From Bacteroidales bacterium UBA4360 (GTDB lineage Bacteria; Bacteroidota; Bacteroidia; Bacteroidales; UBA932): a stretch of 64,000 bases of DNA. The stretch spans positions 124,001-188,000 of the forward strand of contig DGSO01000011.1 of assembly GCA_002393945.1 (NCBI GenBank), given 5' to 3'. Positions within the stretch are counted from its first letter, which is position 1. Each line of letters opens with the position of its first letter. The position numbers were made by a program, and so were the translations under genes. Below, one piece after another: positions 50,079-58,918 of this stretch. Below the pieces are notes generated by a model. It had not been told where the DNA came from and ran no database searches. It saw nothing but the letters and a program-made list of their open reading frames with translations.

Positions 50079-51065
50079 TCAATGCAGATTTTTTAACAAA
50101 AGTTCGGATATCAGCGGAAGGATTTCCCGTGGTGCATAACGCATGGAGAAAGGAAGACGGCCGAGCATCCGCCTCAAGGTGTCCGCTTTTCTCCTGATTG
50201 CCGGCTGCCCCTGTATGGACTGCAGTCGGCGCTCCCGGAAGTGGCCGAAATTCCCGCCATCGGACACAATCCGGAAAAGTTTCCCGGAATCCACATGGGA
50301 CGGCACCTTGACGGAAGGGTCTATGTAATCCTTGACGAAGGAGAGCAAAAGGACATGCCAGCGGTAAAGGCCTACGCGTCGAAAGAGTTTGTGAAGTTTC
50401 TCATAATCACCCGAATAGGCTTTGTATGCAAGGGCGAAATCAATGATTTGCCGAAGGCCGATTCCCACCCCGCAGGCGTGCTTGAGGATATGGGAGGAGA
50501 GCATCAGAAGCTCGGCCTCGGGCGTTCCCACATCCGGGAGAAGTCTCCCGCTGATATGCAGGTCGAAGTACCGCCGGTGCAGTTCCACTTCACATCCCCC
50601 AAGGATGAAATCCATGCTGGAATCCGGTTTCTCGGTGCCTTCCGCTCCTGCGTCCCGGAGGAGTGCTGCCGCGCGCTGAAAATCAGCTTCCGGGACATAG
50701 AGGTCGATGTCTCCGCCGATTCTGAGTTCCGGTACGGGGTAGCGGGCGGCGCAGCTGCTACCCTTCATCACCACCGGCTCCAGTCCGCCGGAGCGGAGGA
50801 TGCCAAGCGCCTCCTTCTCGGCTTCGGCCAGTTTCCGGTTGTTGGTCTCTATCTTCGTTACCTCTGCCAGCAAGGGGAAAAGGACCTTTTCCGGCATTCG
50901 GTAATCCTCCGGGAAATGCCCCGCAGCCTGGTACAGGAGGCCGGTTACCGTCTGTCTCCTTGCCGTCTGGAGCAGGTCTGTCCAGGCGGCCTCGTCCGGT
51001 GGACCGGCCGGCAGTTCGCCCCGCAGAATCTGCAGGAGAAATGCCAATGAGGAATCTTGGTTCAT
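50079..51065 (-). CDS. nucleotidyltransferase family protein (PF14907 type)
   Basis: The start at 51065 is chosen because it makes an ATGA overlap with the upstream gene; the frame is open further upstream but that part overlaps the HAD gene. The 328 residues include VVMKGSSCAARYPVPELRIGGDIDLYVPE, the G-S...D-x-D pattern of a nucleotidyltransferase fold as in the uncharacterised NTP_transf_5 family, and later VELHRRYFDLH. Members are frequent at the ends of capsule clusters. Its substrate is unknown; transfer of a nucleotide to a sugar, lipid or protein is possible. It is the last gene of the operon. Confidence 0.75.
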   Translation of the reverse strand: MNQDSSLAFLLQILRGELPAGPPDEAAWTDLLQTARRQTVTGLLYQAAGHFPEDYRMPEKVLFPLLAEVTKIETNNRKLAEAEKEALGILRSGGLEPVVMKGSSCAARYPVPELRIGGDIDLYVPEADFQRAAALLRDAGAEGTEKPDSSMDFILGGCEVELHRRYFDLHISGRLLPDVGTPEAELLMLSSHILKHACGVGIGLRQIIDFALAYKAYSGDYEKLHKLFRRVGLYRWHVLLLSFVKDYIDPSVKVPSHVDSGKLFRIVSDGGNFGHFRERRLQSIQGQPAIRRKADTLRRMLGRLPFSMRYAPREILPLISELLLKNLH

Positions 51066-51472
51066 CGGCCCAGAAGCCTTTGCAGGAAGGAGCGTTTGTG
51101 GTGATGCCTGTGGTGGGAAATTCGCCGGGTGCCGTTCACGATTTCGTAGATCTCGCCCCAGTCCGGCAGTCCGCCCAGGTTGCGGTCGTCGATGTAAACG
51201 TCGGCGACCAGCTTCTTGGAGGTTGTCTTGTCTGCGAATACGAGGCTTCCTGCCGGAGTGTCGCTGTTGATGGCGTAGAAGGTCAGGCCCCGGTCCTTGC
51301 AAAAGAGGATGGCGTCTTCCAGCAGCTCGCCTTCGCGCGATGTCCAGAGAATCAGTTTGTGACCCTCGGCCGCCAGGCGGCGCAGGGTGTCGATGGCAAA
51401 GGGCTTTTCCCTGCCGATTTTCGGGTACTTGTGCTCTACGATAGTCCCGTCAAAATCTACTGCGATAGTCAT
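51062..51472 (-). CDS. small HAD-superfamily hydrolase (BT0820-like)
   Basis: The 136-residue protein begins VDFDGT with D6 and D8, the nucleophile and acid of HAD phosphatases. LILWTSREG (motif II) and VYIDDRNLG (motif III/IV) follow. It lacks a large cap domain and resembles the compact BT0820-type proteins of Bacteroides. A His/Arg-rich stretch (HHRHHHKR) is at the C-terminus. It sits directly after the Wzc-like gene with no gap and overlaps the nucleotidyltransferase by ATGA. A phosphatase step on a sugar phosphate or precursor is likely but not provable here. Confidence 0.82.
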   Translation of the reverse strand: MTIAVDFDGTIVEHKYPKIGREKPFAIDTLRRLAAEGHKLILWTSREGELLEDAILFCKDRGLTFYAINSDTPAGSLVFADKTTSKKLVADVYIDDRNLGGLPDWGEIYEIVNGTRRISHHRHHHKRSFLQRLLGR

Positions 51473-53830
51473 TTAGTCGTCTTTTTCTCCGTATCCGTAA
51501 CCATAGCCGTAGCCATAACCATAGCCATAGCCGTAACCATAACCGTAGCCGTAACCATAGCCGTATCCGCTGCGGAATTCACCGCCGTTGAGGATGATGC
51601 TGGGATGGTTCAGGCGGCCGCTCTGATAGACTGTTTCCAGTTCCGGAAGGGCCCTTCGGTCAACTTTGCCGCTGCGCAGGATGAACAGGTTCATGTCCAC
51701 AAGGCGCTGGACCACCATCATGTCGGCCACGGCATTCACCGGTACGCCGTCAAGAAGGATGAAGTCGTATTCTTCCCGCAGTTCCTTGATGAGGTCGTCA
51801 AAGCGGGCGCGGCCCAGCAGTTCGGCCGGGTTGGGCGGGATGTGTCCGCCGGGAATGAAGTCGACGCCGGGAAGGACATCCTTGTGCAGGATCTCCGCCA
51901 GACGCATCTGCTCGTTGAAAATGTAGTTGGACAGGCCGGGGACGCCGTGCTTCAGCGAGAAGAAATTGGATGCGGTACGTTTCCTGAGGTCCATATCCAC
52001 AAGCACCACTTTTTTCTTGGCGTCGGCAAGGCAGGCGGCCATGTTCGTGGTGAGGAAGGTCTTACCTGCCGATGCCGAGAAGGACGTGGTGGCAATCACC
52101 GGATGGGCGCAGCCTTCCGGCCGCATGTAGTCCAGGTTGGTGCACATAAGGCGCATAGCCTCGGTAAAGACCTTTGACCTGGAATTCTTGTAAGCCGTTG
52201 TAATCGAGGTGTCTCCCTTTTCCCGCTTCTTCTCACGGGCATAGGGGATATCGGCCAGGAAAGGCATGTTGGTGCCCTCCTCGATGTCCTTGCGGGAATA
52301 GACGCGGTTGTCGATGATGATGCGCAGGATGAGCACCAGCGCCGGCAGCAGGAGGCCGATGAGGAATGCCACCATCAGCATCTTGTTGCGGGACGGATAG
52401 ACGGGATGCCAGCTGGAGGTGGCCGAGTCTATCATGCGGGCGTTGTTGTCGGCCATGGCCTGGGTGAGGGAGTTCTCCTCGCGCTTGTTCAGCAGGAACA
52501 TGTACAGGGTTTCCTTGATTTTCTGCTGCCTTTCGATGGACAGGAACCGGCGTGCCTTGGTAGGCATGGAGGTGAACTTGCGCAGGGAGTGCTGTTCCTG
52601 TTCGGCCAGGGCCTGACGCTGGGAGATTATAATTGAAATGCGGCTGTCGATGAAGCCGTTGACATCGGCCTTGAGGTCTTTGATGCCGTCTTCGACGCCG
52701 CTGACGGCCAGGCTGTATTCACCGCCGCTCTTGAGGAGGCTCTCCCTTTTGCGCACGGCTGCGTTGTACTTCTGGATGGCGTCTTCGATGTAGGAGTCTT
52801 CCGTGACCAGGTTGGCCGGAATCACTTCGTAGCCCTGGAAGGCCGAACGCACATAATCCTTGAGATAGCGCATGGTGCTGAGCTTGGTTTCCAGCTCCAC
52901 TATCTGCTTGTTCAGGGCGTTGTTCTGGTTCAGATAATCGGCAGCCGTGGCCTCCACGTCCAGGATCCTTTCGCTGGTCTTTAGCCGGGACAGGTCCTCT
53001 TCCACCGTGCCCAGTTCATCCTGGATGATGGCCAGACGTTCATTGATGAAGGCGGCCGTATTCACGGCGATGCGGTTCTTTTCCCGCACTGCGTCTTCGT
53101 TGTACTTCTGGACCAGCATGTTAAGTACGTCGTCGGCCCGCATGAAGGAATAATCATTCTGGGAGAGCTGCAGGATGGAGCCGTCGGTTTCGGCCTGGAC
53201 CACCTTGAGCCCGGCCACGAACTGCGATGCCCTGGCGGGCACGGTCACCTTCCTCACCTTGATTTCCTTGCCCATGTAGGACTTGAAGCTGGCGTTCGGG
53301 GAGAAGACCACCTTGTGGCCCCGCACCTGGAGCGTATCGCCCAGCTGGACCTCCTGCTTTTGCAGGCCGGAGCCTTCCACGGTGATCTGCGTCTCACCGG
53401 AAGGGGTAACCTTGAGGAGGCATTCGAAGTCTCCGTCCTTGCGGGCGATGAACATCCTCACCGGGGCGTTCCGGTACAGTTCTACGTCACGCAGGCGGTC
53501 TTTTTCGATATAGTCGATATCGGCATCCAGTGTGGTCACAACCATCTGCATCAGCTCGCGGGACTGGAGCTGGAGGATTTCGTTGGACATGCTCACATGG
53601 TTGATGAGGCTGCTGTATGCGCCCATCTGCACGGTGCTCTGGGTGTTGGACGGGTCCTTGATGATGATGGTGGCGTCGCTCCGGAAGACATGCTGCATCT
53701 TGGAATAGCGGTAGTAGGCGAAGCCCACGCACAGCACTACGCAGATGACAAACAGGTACCAGTGGCTGAGCAGGTAGAAGAACAGGTCTACCAGATTGAC
53801 GCTGCTGCTGTTGTTGTTTTTCTCGTTCAT
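51473..53830 (-). CDS. Wzc/Wzz-type capsule chain-length regulator with ATPase and 13-tyrosine tail
   Basis: The 785-residue inner-membrane protein has a first membrane helix (about 11-35), a long periplasmic coiled-coil region (about 36-495), a second helix (about 500-525) and a cytoplasmic ATPase domain. The Walker A motif is SASAGKT with K590, Walker A' is VVLVDMDLRK, and Walker B is DFILLDG. It ends in a G(YG)13 tail (residues about 755-781) and then EKDD. Wzc-type BY-kinases autophosphorylate a C-terminal Tyr cluster and control polymer length and export with the Wza channel. The regular Gly-Tyr tail is much more ordered than usual. Confidence 0.9.
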   Translation of the reverse strand: MNEKNNNSSSVNLVDLFFYLLSHWYLFVICVVLCVGFAYYRYSKMQHVFRSDATIIIKDPSNTQSTVQMGAYSSLINHVSMSNEILQLQSRELMQMVVTTLDADIDYIEKDRLRDVELYRNAPVRMFIARKDGDFECLLKVTPSGETQITVEGSGLQKQEVQLGDTLQVRGHKVVFSPNASFKSYMGKEIKVRKVTVPARASQFVAGLKVVQAETDGSILQLSQNDYSFMRADDVLNMLVQKYNEDAVREKNRIAVNTAAFINERLAIIQDELGTVEEDLSRLKTSERILDVEATAADYLNQNNALNKQIVELETKLSTMRYLKDYVRSAFQGYEVIPANLVTEDSYIEDAIQKYNAAVRKRESLLKSGGEYSLAVSGVEDGIKDLKADVNGFIDSRISIIISQRQALAEQEQHSLRKFTSMPTKARRFLSIERQQKIKETLYMFLLNKREENSLTQAMADNNARMIDSATSSWHPVYPSRNKMLMVAFLIGLLLPALVLILRIIIDNRVYSRKDIEEGTNMPFLADIPYAREKKREKGDTSITTAYKNSRSKVFTEAMRLMCTNLDYMRPEGCAHPVIATTSFSASAGKTFLTTNMAACLADAKKKVVLVDMDLRKRTASNFFSLKHGVPGLSNYIFNEQMRLAEILHKDVLPGVDFIPGGHIPPNPAELLGRARFDDLIKELREEYDFILLDGVPVNAVADMMVVQRLVDMNLFILRSGKVDRRALPELETVYQSGRLNHPSIILNGGEFRSGYGYGYGYGYGYGYGYGYGYGYGYGYGEKDD
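51488..51568 (-). repeat. hexanucleotide repeat coding the Gly-Tyr tail
   Basis: Thirteen tyrosine codons alternate with fourteen glycine codons in a 6-base repeat (GGNTAY) with third-position variation. Gain or loss of units would keep the frame and change the number of phospho-acceptor tyrosines. Confidence 0.95.
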
Positions 53831-53833
53831 AAT

Positions 53834-54586
53834 CTATCGGTTGGTCCAAATAATGGCATTGACAATGATGGACAGCAGCGAGAGTCCGGCGGTGACGAAG
53901 CTCATCGTGGTCTGGCCGCTGGCGCTCAGTTTCACTCCCTTGGGCTTGATATAGACCACGTCATTCTGCTTTAGGTAGAAGACCGGAGAATCGAAGAGGT
54001 CCTTGCTGGTGAGGTCTACAGAATAGGAGCGGCGGATGCCGTTCTCGGTCCGGATGACCATGATGTCGCTGATGTCGGAGTGGTTGGAAAGACCGCCTCC
54101 GCTGGTGGCCAGTAGTTGCAAGATGTTGATGCTGCTCCCCTTGACCGGCACCACGGCATTCCCGCCGCTGCCGATGACCGTAACGCTGAAATTCTCCAGA
54201 GTCACATTCACGATGGGGTCCTTGATGAATCCGTTGGCCCGGATTCCGTCTGCGATGCCGTTGCGGATCTGGGAGAGAGTGGCACCCCAGACATTGATGG
54301 TGCCAAGCACGGGGAACTCGATATTGCCTTTCATGTCCACAACATATTTCAGATTAGCTTTTCCTTCACTGAAGAGGTTGAACGGGGCAGCCAGTTCCGG
54401 GGTTGAACTGGAGACAGTGATGCCCAGGCAGTCGTCAGGCTGGATGATGAGCTCCGGGGCCGGCGTAACCGGATAGTCCGTATTGTACGCCATGTCCAGC
54501 AGGTAGCTCATCTGCTTGGCCGTGGTGCAGGACACCATGGCCAGCATGGCCAGCAATGCCGGGAAAGTTTTAAACGAGTGCTTCAT
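53834..54586 (-). CDS. Wza-like polysaccharide export lipoprotein
   Basis: The 250-residue outer-membrane lipoprotein (AMVSC, Cys20) has the polysaccharide export domain (about 45-130: LIIQPDDCLGITVSSS, YVVDMKGNIEFPVLGTI, DPIVNVTLENFSVTVIG) and one SLBB-like domain (about 140-215). A hydrophobic C-terminal segment follows (SFVTAGLSLLSIIVNAIIW). It forms the export channel that works with the Wzc-like protein encoded 3 bases downstream. It is shorter than E. coli Wza, as is normal for Bacteroidota members with a single SLBB domain. Confidence 0.9.
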   Translation of the reverse strand: MKHSFKTFPALLAMLAMVSCTTAKQMSYLLDMAYNTDYPVTPAPELIIQPDDCLGITVSSSTPELAAPFNLFSEGKANLKYVVDMKGNIEFPVLGTINVWGATLSQIRNGIADGIRANGFIKDPIVNVTLENFSVTVIGSGGNAVVPVKGSSINILQLLATSGGGLSNHSDISDIMVIRTENGIRRSYSVDLTSKDLFDSPVFYLKQNDVVYIKPKGVKLSASGQTTMSFVTAGLSLLSIIVNAIIWTNR

Positions 54587-55667
54587 ATAGCTTAAATATT
54601 GATTGAATCATGGTTTGTTCGCGGAACAGTTTTTCGTAGCGGGAACGGGCCCCGGCAGAGAAGGTTCCGTAATTGTCTGTCACTTCCTGGATGGCGCGGG
54701 CGAGTTCCTCATCATCGCCGGGCGTCACATTCCTTCCGGAGACGCCGTCTTCGTTGACCCAGGACACGCCGGAGCCGGGAATCCTGGTGGCCACGACTGG
54801 TTTTCCGCAGGACATGGCCTCTATTTGGACTATGCCGAAGGCCTCCGTCTTCATGACGCTGGAAAGGACGAAGAGATCGCAGGCCCCGTAATGGGCAGGA
54901 AGCTCTTCATCGGCAAGATAACCCCGCAGGGAAACTCTGTCCCGAAGGTTTTCGCTGTCGATGAGCTTTTCCAATTCTTCGCGCAAAGGACCCTCTCCGC
55001 CGATAATAAGATGATACTTCTCCGGTAAATGTTTCATGGCCTTTATCAGCACCGGATAGCCTTTATACGGCACCAGGCGTCCGATGGAGAGAATGAGGGT
55101 CTTTCCCGGGAACTGCTCCCGGATGGCCGCTGAACCGGCAGGATCGGCAGGTACGGGGCGGATGCCGATAGGGACATAAGTGCACTTGTTCTGCACCTCC
55201 CGGAGCCAGGGCGACGCCTGGATGTAGGCGGGGGTGGTGCCTATGATGAGCTGCGCCCTTTTCACCAGCCATGACTGCAGCGGGCGGTACATGGCCAGCA
55301 GGAACTTCTGCGAGACGATGTCGCTGTGCCAGTGGAGAACCACCTTTCCGCGGTATCCGCTAAGGCGCAGCGCCAGCGCGGCCATGGGGTCCGGATGGTG
55401 GATGTGGATGATGTCGTATTCGGCCTTGTGGCGGCGGAGCCAGGAAATCATCGCCGGCGAGAGCATGGTGGCGGCTTTCTTTGCCAGGGCTTTCTCGCGG
55501 TACACGCAGCCGTGGTCGTTGAGGCGGAGCGGACCGTCCTCGGAGAGGCAGGCGCACAGCATGTCGCAGTCCACACCCTCTTCCGAGAGGCCCCGGGTGA
55601 GGTCCCACATCACCTTTTCCACGCCTCCGCGGATGGGATAAAACTTACCGAGCTGCAGGATCTTCAT
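54570..55667 (-). CDS. GT4 family glycosyltransferase
   Basis: The 365-residue protein has the GT-B fold of family 4: an N-terminal acceptor domain starting MKILQLGKFYPIRGGVEKV and a C-terminal donor domain with ILSIGRLVPYKGYPVLIKA, LIIGGEGPLREEL and the EAFGIVQIEAMSCGKPVVAT motif, whose E-x7-E acids bind the nucleotide sugar. It adds one sugar to the capsule repeat on the lipid carrier at the inner face of the membrane. It overlaps the Wza-like gene by 17 bases and the next GT4 by 23 bases. Confidence 0.9.
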   Translation of the reverse strand: MKILQLGKFYPIRGGVEKVMWDLTRGLSEEGVDCDMLCACLSEDGPLRLNDHGCVYREKALAKKAATMLSPAMISWLRRHKAEYDIIHIHHPDPMAALALRLSGYRGKVVLHWHSDIVSQKFLLAMYRPLQSWLVKRAQLIIGTTPAYIQASPWLREVQNKCTYVPIGIRPVPADPAGSAAIREQFPGKTLILSIGRLVPYKGYPVLIKAMKHLPEKYHLIIGGEGPLREELEKLIDSENLRDRVSLRGYLADEELPAHYGACDLFVLSSVMKTEAFGIVQIEAMSCGKPVVATRIPGSGVSWVNEDGVSGRNVTPGDDEELARAIQEVTDNYGTFSAGARSRYEKLFREQTMIQSIFKLYEALV

Positions 55668-56793
55668 CTTGTCTGAACAGTTTGTCCCACTGTTTCATAA
55701 TCGCTTCAAAATCAAATCTATTGGCAAGGCTGGCGGCTTCTTCGCCCATACGGCGGCGCTTTTCCGGGTCCTGAATAAGCTCCAGAATAGCCTGTGCCAG
55801 AGCTTCTACATCTCCTTCCGGAACAAGACGTCCCGTCCTTTCGTCCACAATCACTTCCCGGGGACCGCACTGACTGTCGAAACTGACGGCGGGGACGCCG
55901 TAGGCCTGGGCTTCGATAAGGGCCATCGGCAGGCCTTCGTAATGGGAGGAGAGGGCAAGGAGGGCGGCCTGGCGGTACTCGGAGGGCATGTCGCGGACCG
56001 TGCCGCAGAGCTCCACCGAACCGGAGAGTCCCAGCCTGTCGATCTGCTGCTGCAGGGAGCCGCGGAGTTCTCCTTCGCCAAGGAGGCGCAGGCGCCATCC
56101 GTGCTCCGGTCCAAGCTGGTCGGAGACGATTTTCCAGGCGTCAATCAGCCGGTCCAGTCCCTTCTGGTAGGCATATCGGCCCACGGCGATGACGGTTTTG
56201 CTGTCATGCGTTCCCGGCACGATGTCCTCCAGGTGGATGCCGTTGGGGATGCATGTGATGCCGGGTATGTCGCCCCATTCGGCCATGTCCTGGCGGGTGA
56301 GGGTGACGAAGCGGTCGAAGCGCCGCACCTGGCGCACTTCGCCCGCGCTGCGGAGCCGGTCTACCAGTCCCCAGAGGCCTTTGCGCCCGTACTGCACGCG
56401 CTTGTGGCGGGAAAAATGAAGCTCCAGCACCTTGAGGCTCCCGTCCTGGATTCCGGGAAGGAAACCCTGCTCGTTGCAGAACGTGGAGACGGTGATATCG
56501 GGCTTTATGTCCATAAGGTCGCGGGAGAGCCGCCTGCGGTGGCGGTACTGTTTCAAGGGATAATGAATCAGCTTGTTGAGGAGGCTTCCGCCGTTGTTGT
56601 CCTCGTAGCCGATTGCAAGGTCCAGCCGCGAGATGCGCCCGTCCAGCGGGAAGGCGTCGGGACGGCCTTTCTGCTCGGTGGTGATGATGGTCACGTCATA
56701 CCCGTGGCCGGCCAGCCAATTGGCCTTGTCGGTGAGGATTTTTTCCATCCCTGAAGGACGGTACAGACCGGCTATGTTGTAGACGATGCGCAT
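55645..56793 (-). CDS. GT4 family glycosyltransferase
   Basis: The 382-residue GT-B enzyme starts MRIVYNIAGLYRPSGMEKILTD-like and carries VIAVGRYAYQKGLDRLIDAW, LRLLGEGELRGSL and SSHYEGLPMALIEAQAYGVPAVSFDSQCGPREVI. The EGLPMALIEA block is typical of the GalNAc/Gal-transferring branch of family 4, but donor and acceptor cannot be assigned. It is translationally coupled to genes on both sides by 22-23-base overlaps. Confidence 0.9.
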   Translation of the reverse strand: MRIVYNIAGLYRPSGMEKILTDKANWLAGHGYDVTIITTEQKGRPDAFPLDGRISRLDLAIGYEDNNGGSLLNKLIHYPLKQYRHRRRLSRDLMDIKPDITVSTFCNEQGFLPGIQDGSLKVLELHFSRHKRVQYGRKGLWGLVDRLRSAGEVRQVRRFDRFVTLTRQDMAEWGDIPGITCIPNGIHLEDIVPGTHDSKTVIAVGRYAYQKGLDRLIDAWKIVSDQLGPEHGWRLRLLGEGELRGSLQQQIDRLGLSGSVELCGTVRDMPSEYRQAALLALSSHYEGLPMALIEAQAYGVPAVSFDSQCGPREVIVDERTGRLVPEGDVEALAQAILELIQDPEKRRRMGEEAASLANRFDFEAIMKQWDKLFRQDEDPAAR

Positions 56794-57719
56794 AATTTGG
56801 TTGATATGAATCTGCTCAGCCGCTGCACGGCGAATGCCAGAAGAATCGTGAGCGCGTAAACTGCCGCGATGAAAAGCAGCGGATTCTGGATGGGAAGCCT
56901 GTCGCGCAGCAGTTCCATCGGAATGCCGTGACAGAGGTAAATATCATACGAAATGCCGGAGATAAACAGCAGCACCGGCCCGTGGAGCCTGCCCAGTGGA
57001 AGCTTTGCTATTACAAGTGCCACGATGGCGGGAATAAGTATGTAGCACAGCGTCCAGAGATATGGGTTCCGCGGCATGTACAGGGCCAGGAAAAGGACGC
57101 CCAGGCTGCCCAGGAGGGCATAATAGCGGTAGGGTTTGGCCTCGCAGAAGGCATAGATATCCTTTTCGTACCGGGCGAAGAAGGCGCCGGAAGGGAAGGA
57201 CAGGGAACAAATCCACCAGCACCAGTCGTAGCCGATGAGTATGGTCACGGCCATCCACAGGAGCGTTCCTGAGAGAATCCCTGCCGATTTCCATTTCCCT
57301 TTCAGGTATCTGAAGGAAAGGTAATATACCAGGTAGAAGAAGACGATGGCCTCTGCAAACCAGGAAAAAGGCAGAATGGGAGTGCCGTAAAGGGCCAGGT
57401 TTTTCCAGTCCAGAAGATAGTCCCGCCGGGGATTCCAAAGCAGGAGATAATAGGCCGCCAGGGCAAGCAGGGCGGGCAGTACAATGCGCAGGAACTTGCT
57501 GCGGATGAAGTCTTTAAGATACTGCTGGCCTTTGTTTTGCCAGGAGCGCACAAGCCCGAAACCGGAAATGAAGAAAAAGACCGACACGATAGGCGCGCCC
57601 AGCTCCTTGAACGGTTTCAGCCACCCAAGGTCCAGGAAGAAATTCAGGTGGTCCGCCACGATAAGAAGGGCCATCAGCGCTTTCACGAGGATAAGCTTGT
57701 CTTTATCGAAGGACATCAT
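56772..57719 (-). CDS. membrane acyltransferase (acyltransferase-3 family)
   Basis: The 315-residue protein is made of about nine or ten hydrophobic segments. It has the family's N-terminal LMALLIVADHLNFFL (with the conserved His), VSVFFFISGFGLVRSW and SKFLRIVLPAL. Enzymes of this family move acetyl or other acyl groups onto sugars of surface polysaccharides. Start is the ATG at 57719 or its neighbour at 57716. It overlaps the genes before and after it in the capsule operon. Confidence 0.85.
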   Translation of the reverse strand: MMSFDKDKLILVKALMALLIVADHLNFFLDLGWLKPFKELGAPIVSVFFFISGFGLVRSWQNKGQQYLKDFIRSKFLRIVLPALLALAAYYLLLWNPRRDYLLDWKNLALYGTPILPFSWFAEAIVFFYLVYYLSFRYLKGKWKSAGILSGTLLWMAVTILIGYDWCWWICSLSFPSGAFFARYEKDIYAFCEAKPYRYYALLGSLGVLFLALYMPRNPYLWTLCYILIPAIVALVIAKLPLGRLHGPVLLFISGISYDIYLCHGIPMELLRDRLPIQNPLLFIAAVYALTILLAFAVQRLSRFISTKLCASSTT

Positions 57720-58918
57720 GACAGGCTTTCGTAGAGTTGGAGGTAGGCGTCAAGGGCGGTGGATTTGTCGAAATGGCGGAGCGCATGGTCGCGGCAGCTG
57801 CGACGCCACGCCTCCCGGTCCTGCTGCCTTATTTGCTGCAGACAGCCGTACATGCCTTTTACATCGCCCTTTTCCACGATATATCCGGTTTCCGGAGTGA
57901 CGGATTCCACGCTTCCGCCGGTGCGGTAAGTGACAACCGGGGTGCCGCAGGAGATGGATTCCAGGTTCACGGTGGGGTAGTTGTCCTGCCAGGTGGGATT
58001 CACCAGGGCCGTTGCCCCGCTGTAGAGGCGCACAAGGGTCCGGACATCCGCCGTGCGCTCTATGGTTTCCACCTTTTCCGGGAGCGAGCGTTTCTGGCTC
58101 TCGCTCATCTTGCCCACCACCACAAGCCGCTCGTCCGGGGACAGCTGTCCGGCGAGTTCCGCCAGGTCTTCCAGCCCCTTTTCCTTGAGCCAAATGGAGG
58201 CGACGGCAAGGTAGTAAACGCCGCCGTCGGCAAGGCTTTCTTCGGGTGCAAACACCTGTGTATCAATTCCGTTGTGAATCGTAAGGCACGGCACATCGGC
58301 AAGGAAGGATTTTGCAAGTTCCGATTTCATCCAGTCCGATACTACCACCAGCGTAAAGTTGGGAAGGGAAGTGAAGCACTGTTTCTTAAGGCGGAAATTA
58401 CGGCGGGAGCGGTCCAGGCCGTAGCTGGCCGGGAAGCGGGTCTTGCAGGGGCAGTCATGGCACTCAGTCTGCCAGCGGTCGCAGCCTGCCGATGCGTAGT
58501 GGTAGCAGTGCCCGGTGTACAGCCAGCAGTCATGGACCGTCCAGATGACGGGTTTCCCGCTGGCGGCAAGATAGGCGAAAAGTTCGGGATAGTTTAGGAA
58601 ATAACCGTGGACATTGTGGATATGGATGATGTCCGGGTCGATTTCCCGGATGCGCTCGATGAGCTTGCGCGTGGCTCTCCGCGATGCCAGCCCGTGGGCG
58701 TCGAAAAGGCGTGTGGCAAGAAAGTGCCCAAGCAGGTCCAGGCGGCTTCCCACCGGAACCAACTTGGAGCTGTGCGGCGGAATGCCATCCCGCGCGCCGC
58801 TGTAGGCGATATAGCTCTCCCATCCTGCCGAAATTGCCATTTCTCCAATCTCGCGCATGATTTTTCCCGTCGATGTGCTTTCCCTTACGGTAGGGTTTAT
58901 CTGCAGGAGTTTTTTCAT
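57716..58918 (-). CDS. glycosyltransferase (GT4, WcaC-like)
   Basis: The start at 58918 makes an ATGA overlap with the polymerase gene; the open frame runs on upstream to 59002 but lies within that gene. The 400 residues begin LLQINPTVRESTSTGKIMREIGE. They contain PDIIHIHNVHGYFLNYPELF, WTVHDCWLYTGHCYHY with a Cys-rich stretch of four cysteines, then a family 4 donor domain (LAVASIWLKEKGLEDLAEL, NPTWQDNYPTVNLESISCGTPVVTY). This plan matches WcaC-type transferases of colanic-acid-like clusters. The Cys cluster may bind metal. Confidence 0.88.
   Translation of the reverse strand: MKKLLQINPTVRESTSTGKIMREIGEMAISAGWESYIAYSGARDGIPPHSSKLVPVGSRLDLLGHFLATRLFDAHGLASRRATRKLIERIREIDPDIIHIHNVHGYFLNYPELFAYLAASGKPVIWTVHDCWLYTGHCYHYASAGCDRWQTECHDCPCKTRFPASYGLDRSRRNFRLKKQCFTSLPNFTLVVVSDWMKSELAKSFLADVPCLTIHNGIDTQVFAPEESLADGGVYYLAVASIWLKEKGLEDLAELAGQLSPDERLVVVGKMSESQKRSLPEKVETIERTADVRTLVRLYSGATALVNPTWQDNYPTVNLESISCGTPVVTYRTGGSVESVTPETGYIVEKGDVKGMYGCLQQIRQQDREAWRRSCRDHALRHFDKSTALDAYLQLYESLS

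Noticed and set aside
51066..51302. N-terminal extension of the nucleotidyltransferase frame
   Set aside because: The first 79 codons are Arg/Gln/Pro-rich, overlap the HAD gene in another frame, and the internal ATG at 51065 makes a normal ATGA junction.
51488..51568. Short regular repeat considered as a CRISPR-like array
   Set aside because: The period is 6 bases, in frame within a coding region, with no spacers. No CRISPR array or cas gene is visible in the window.
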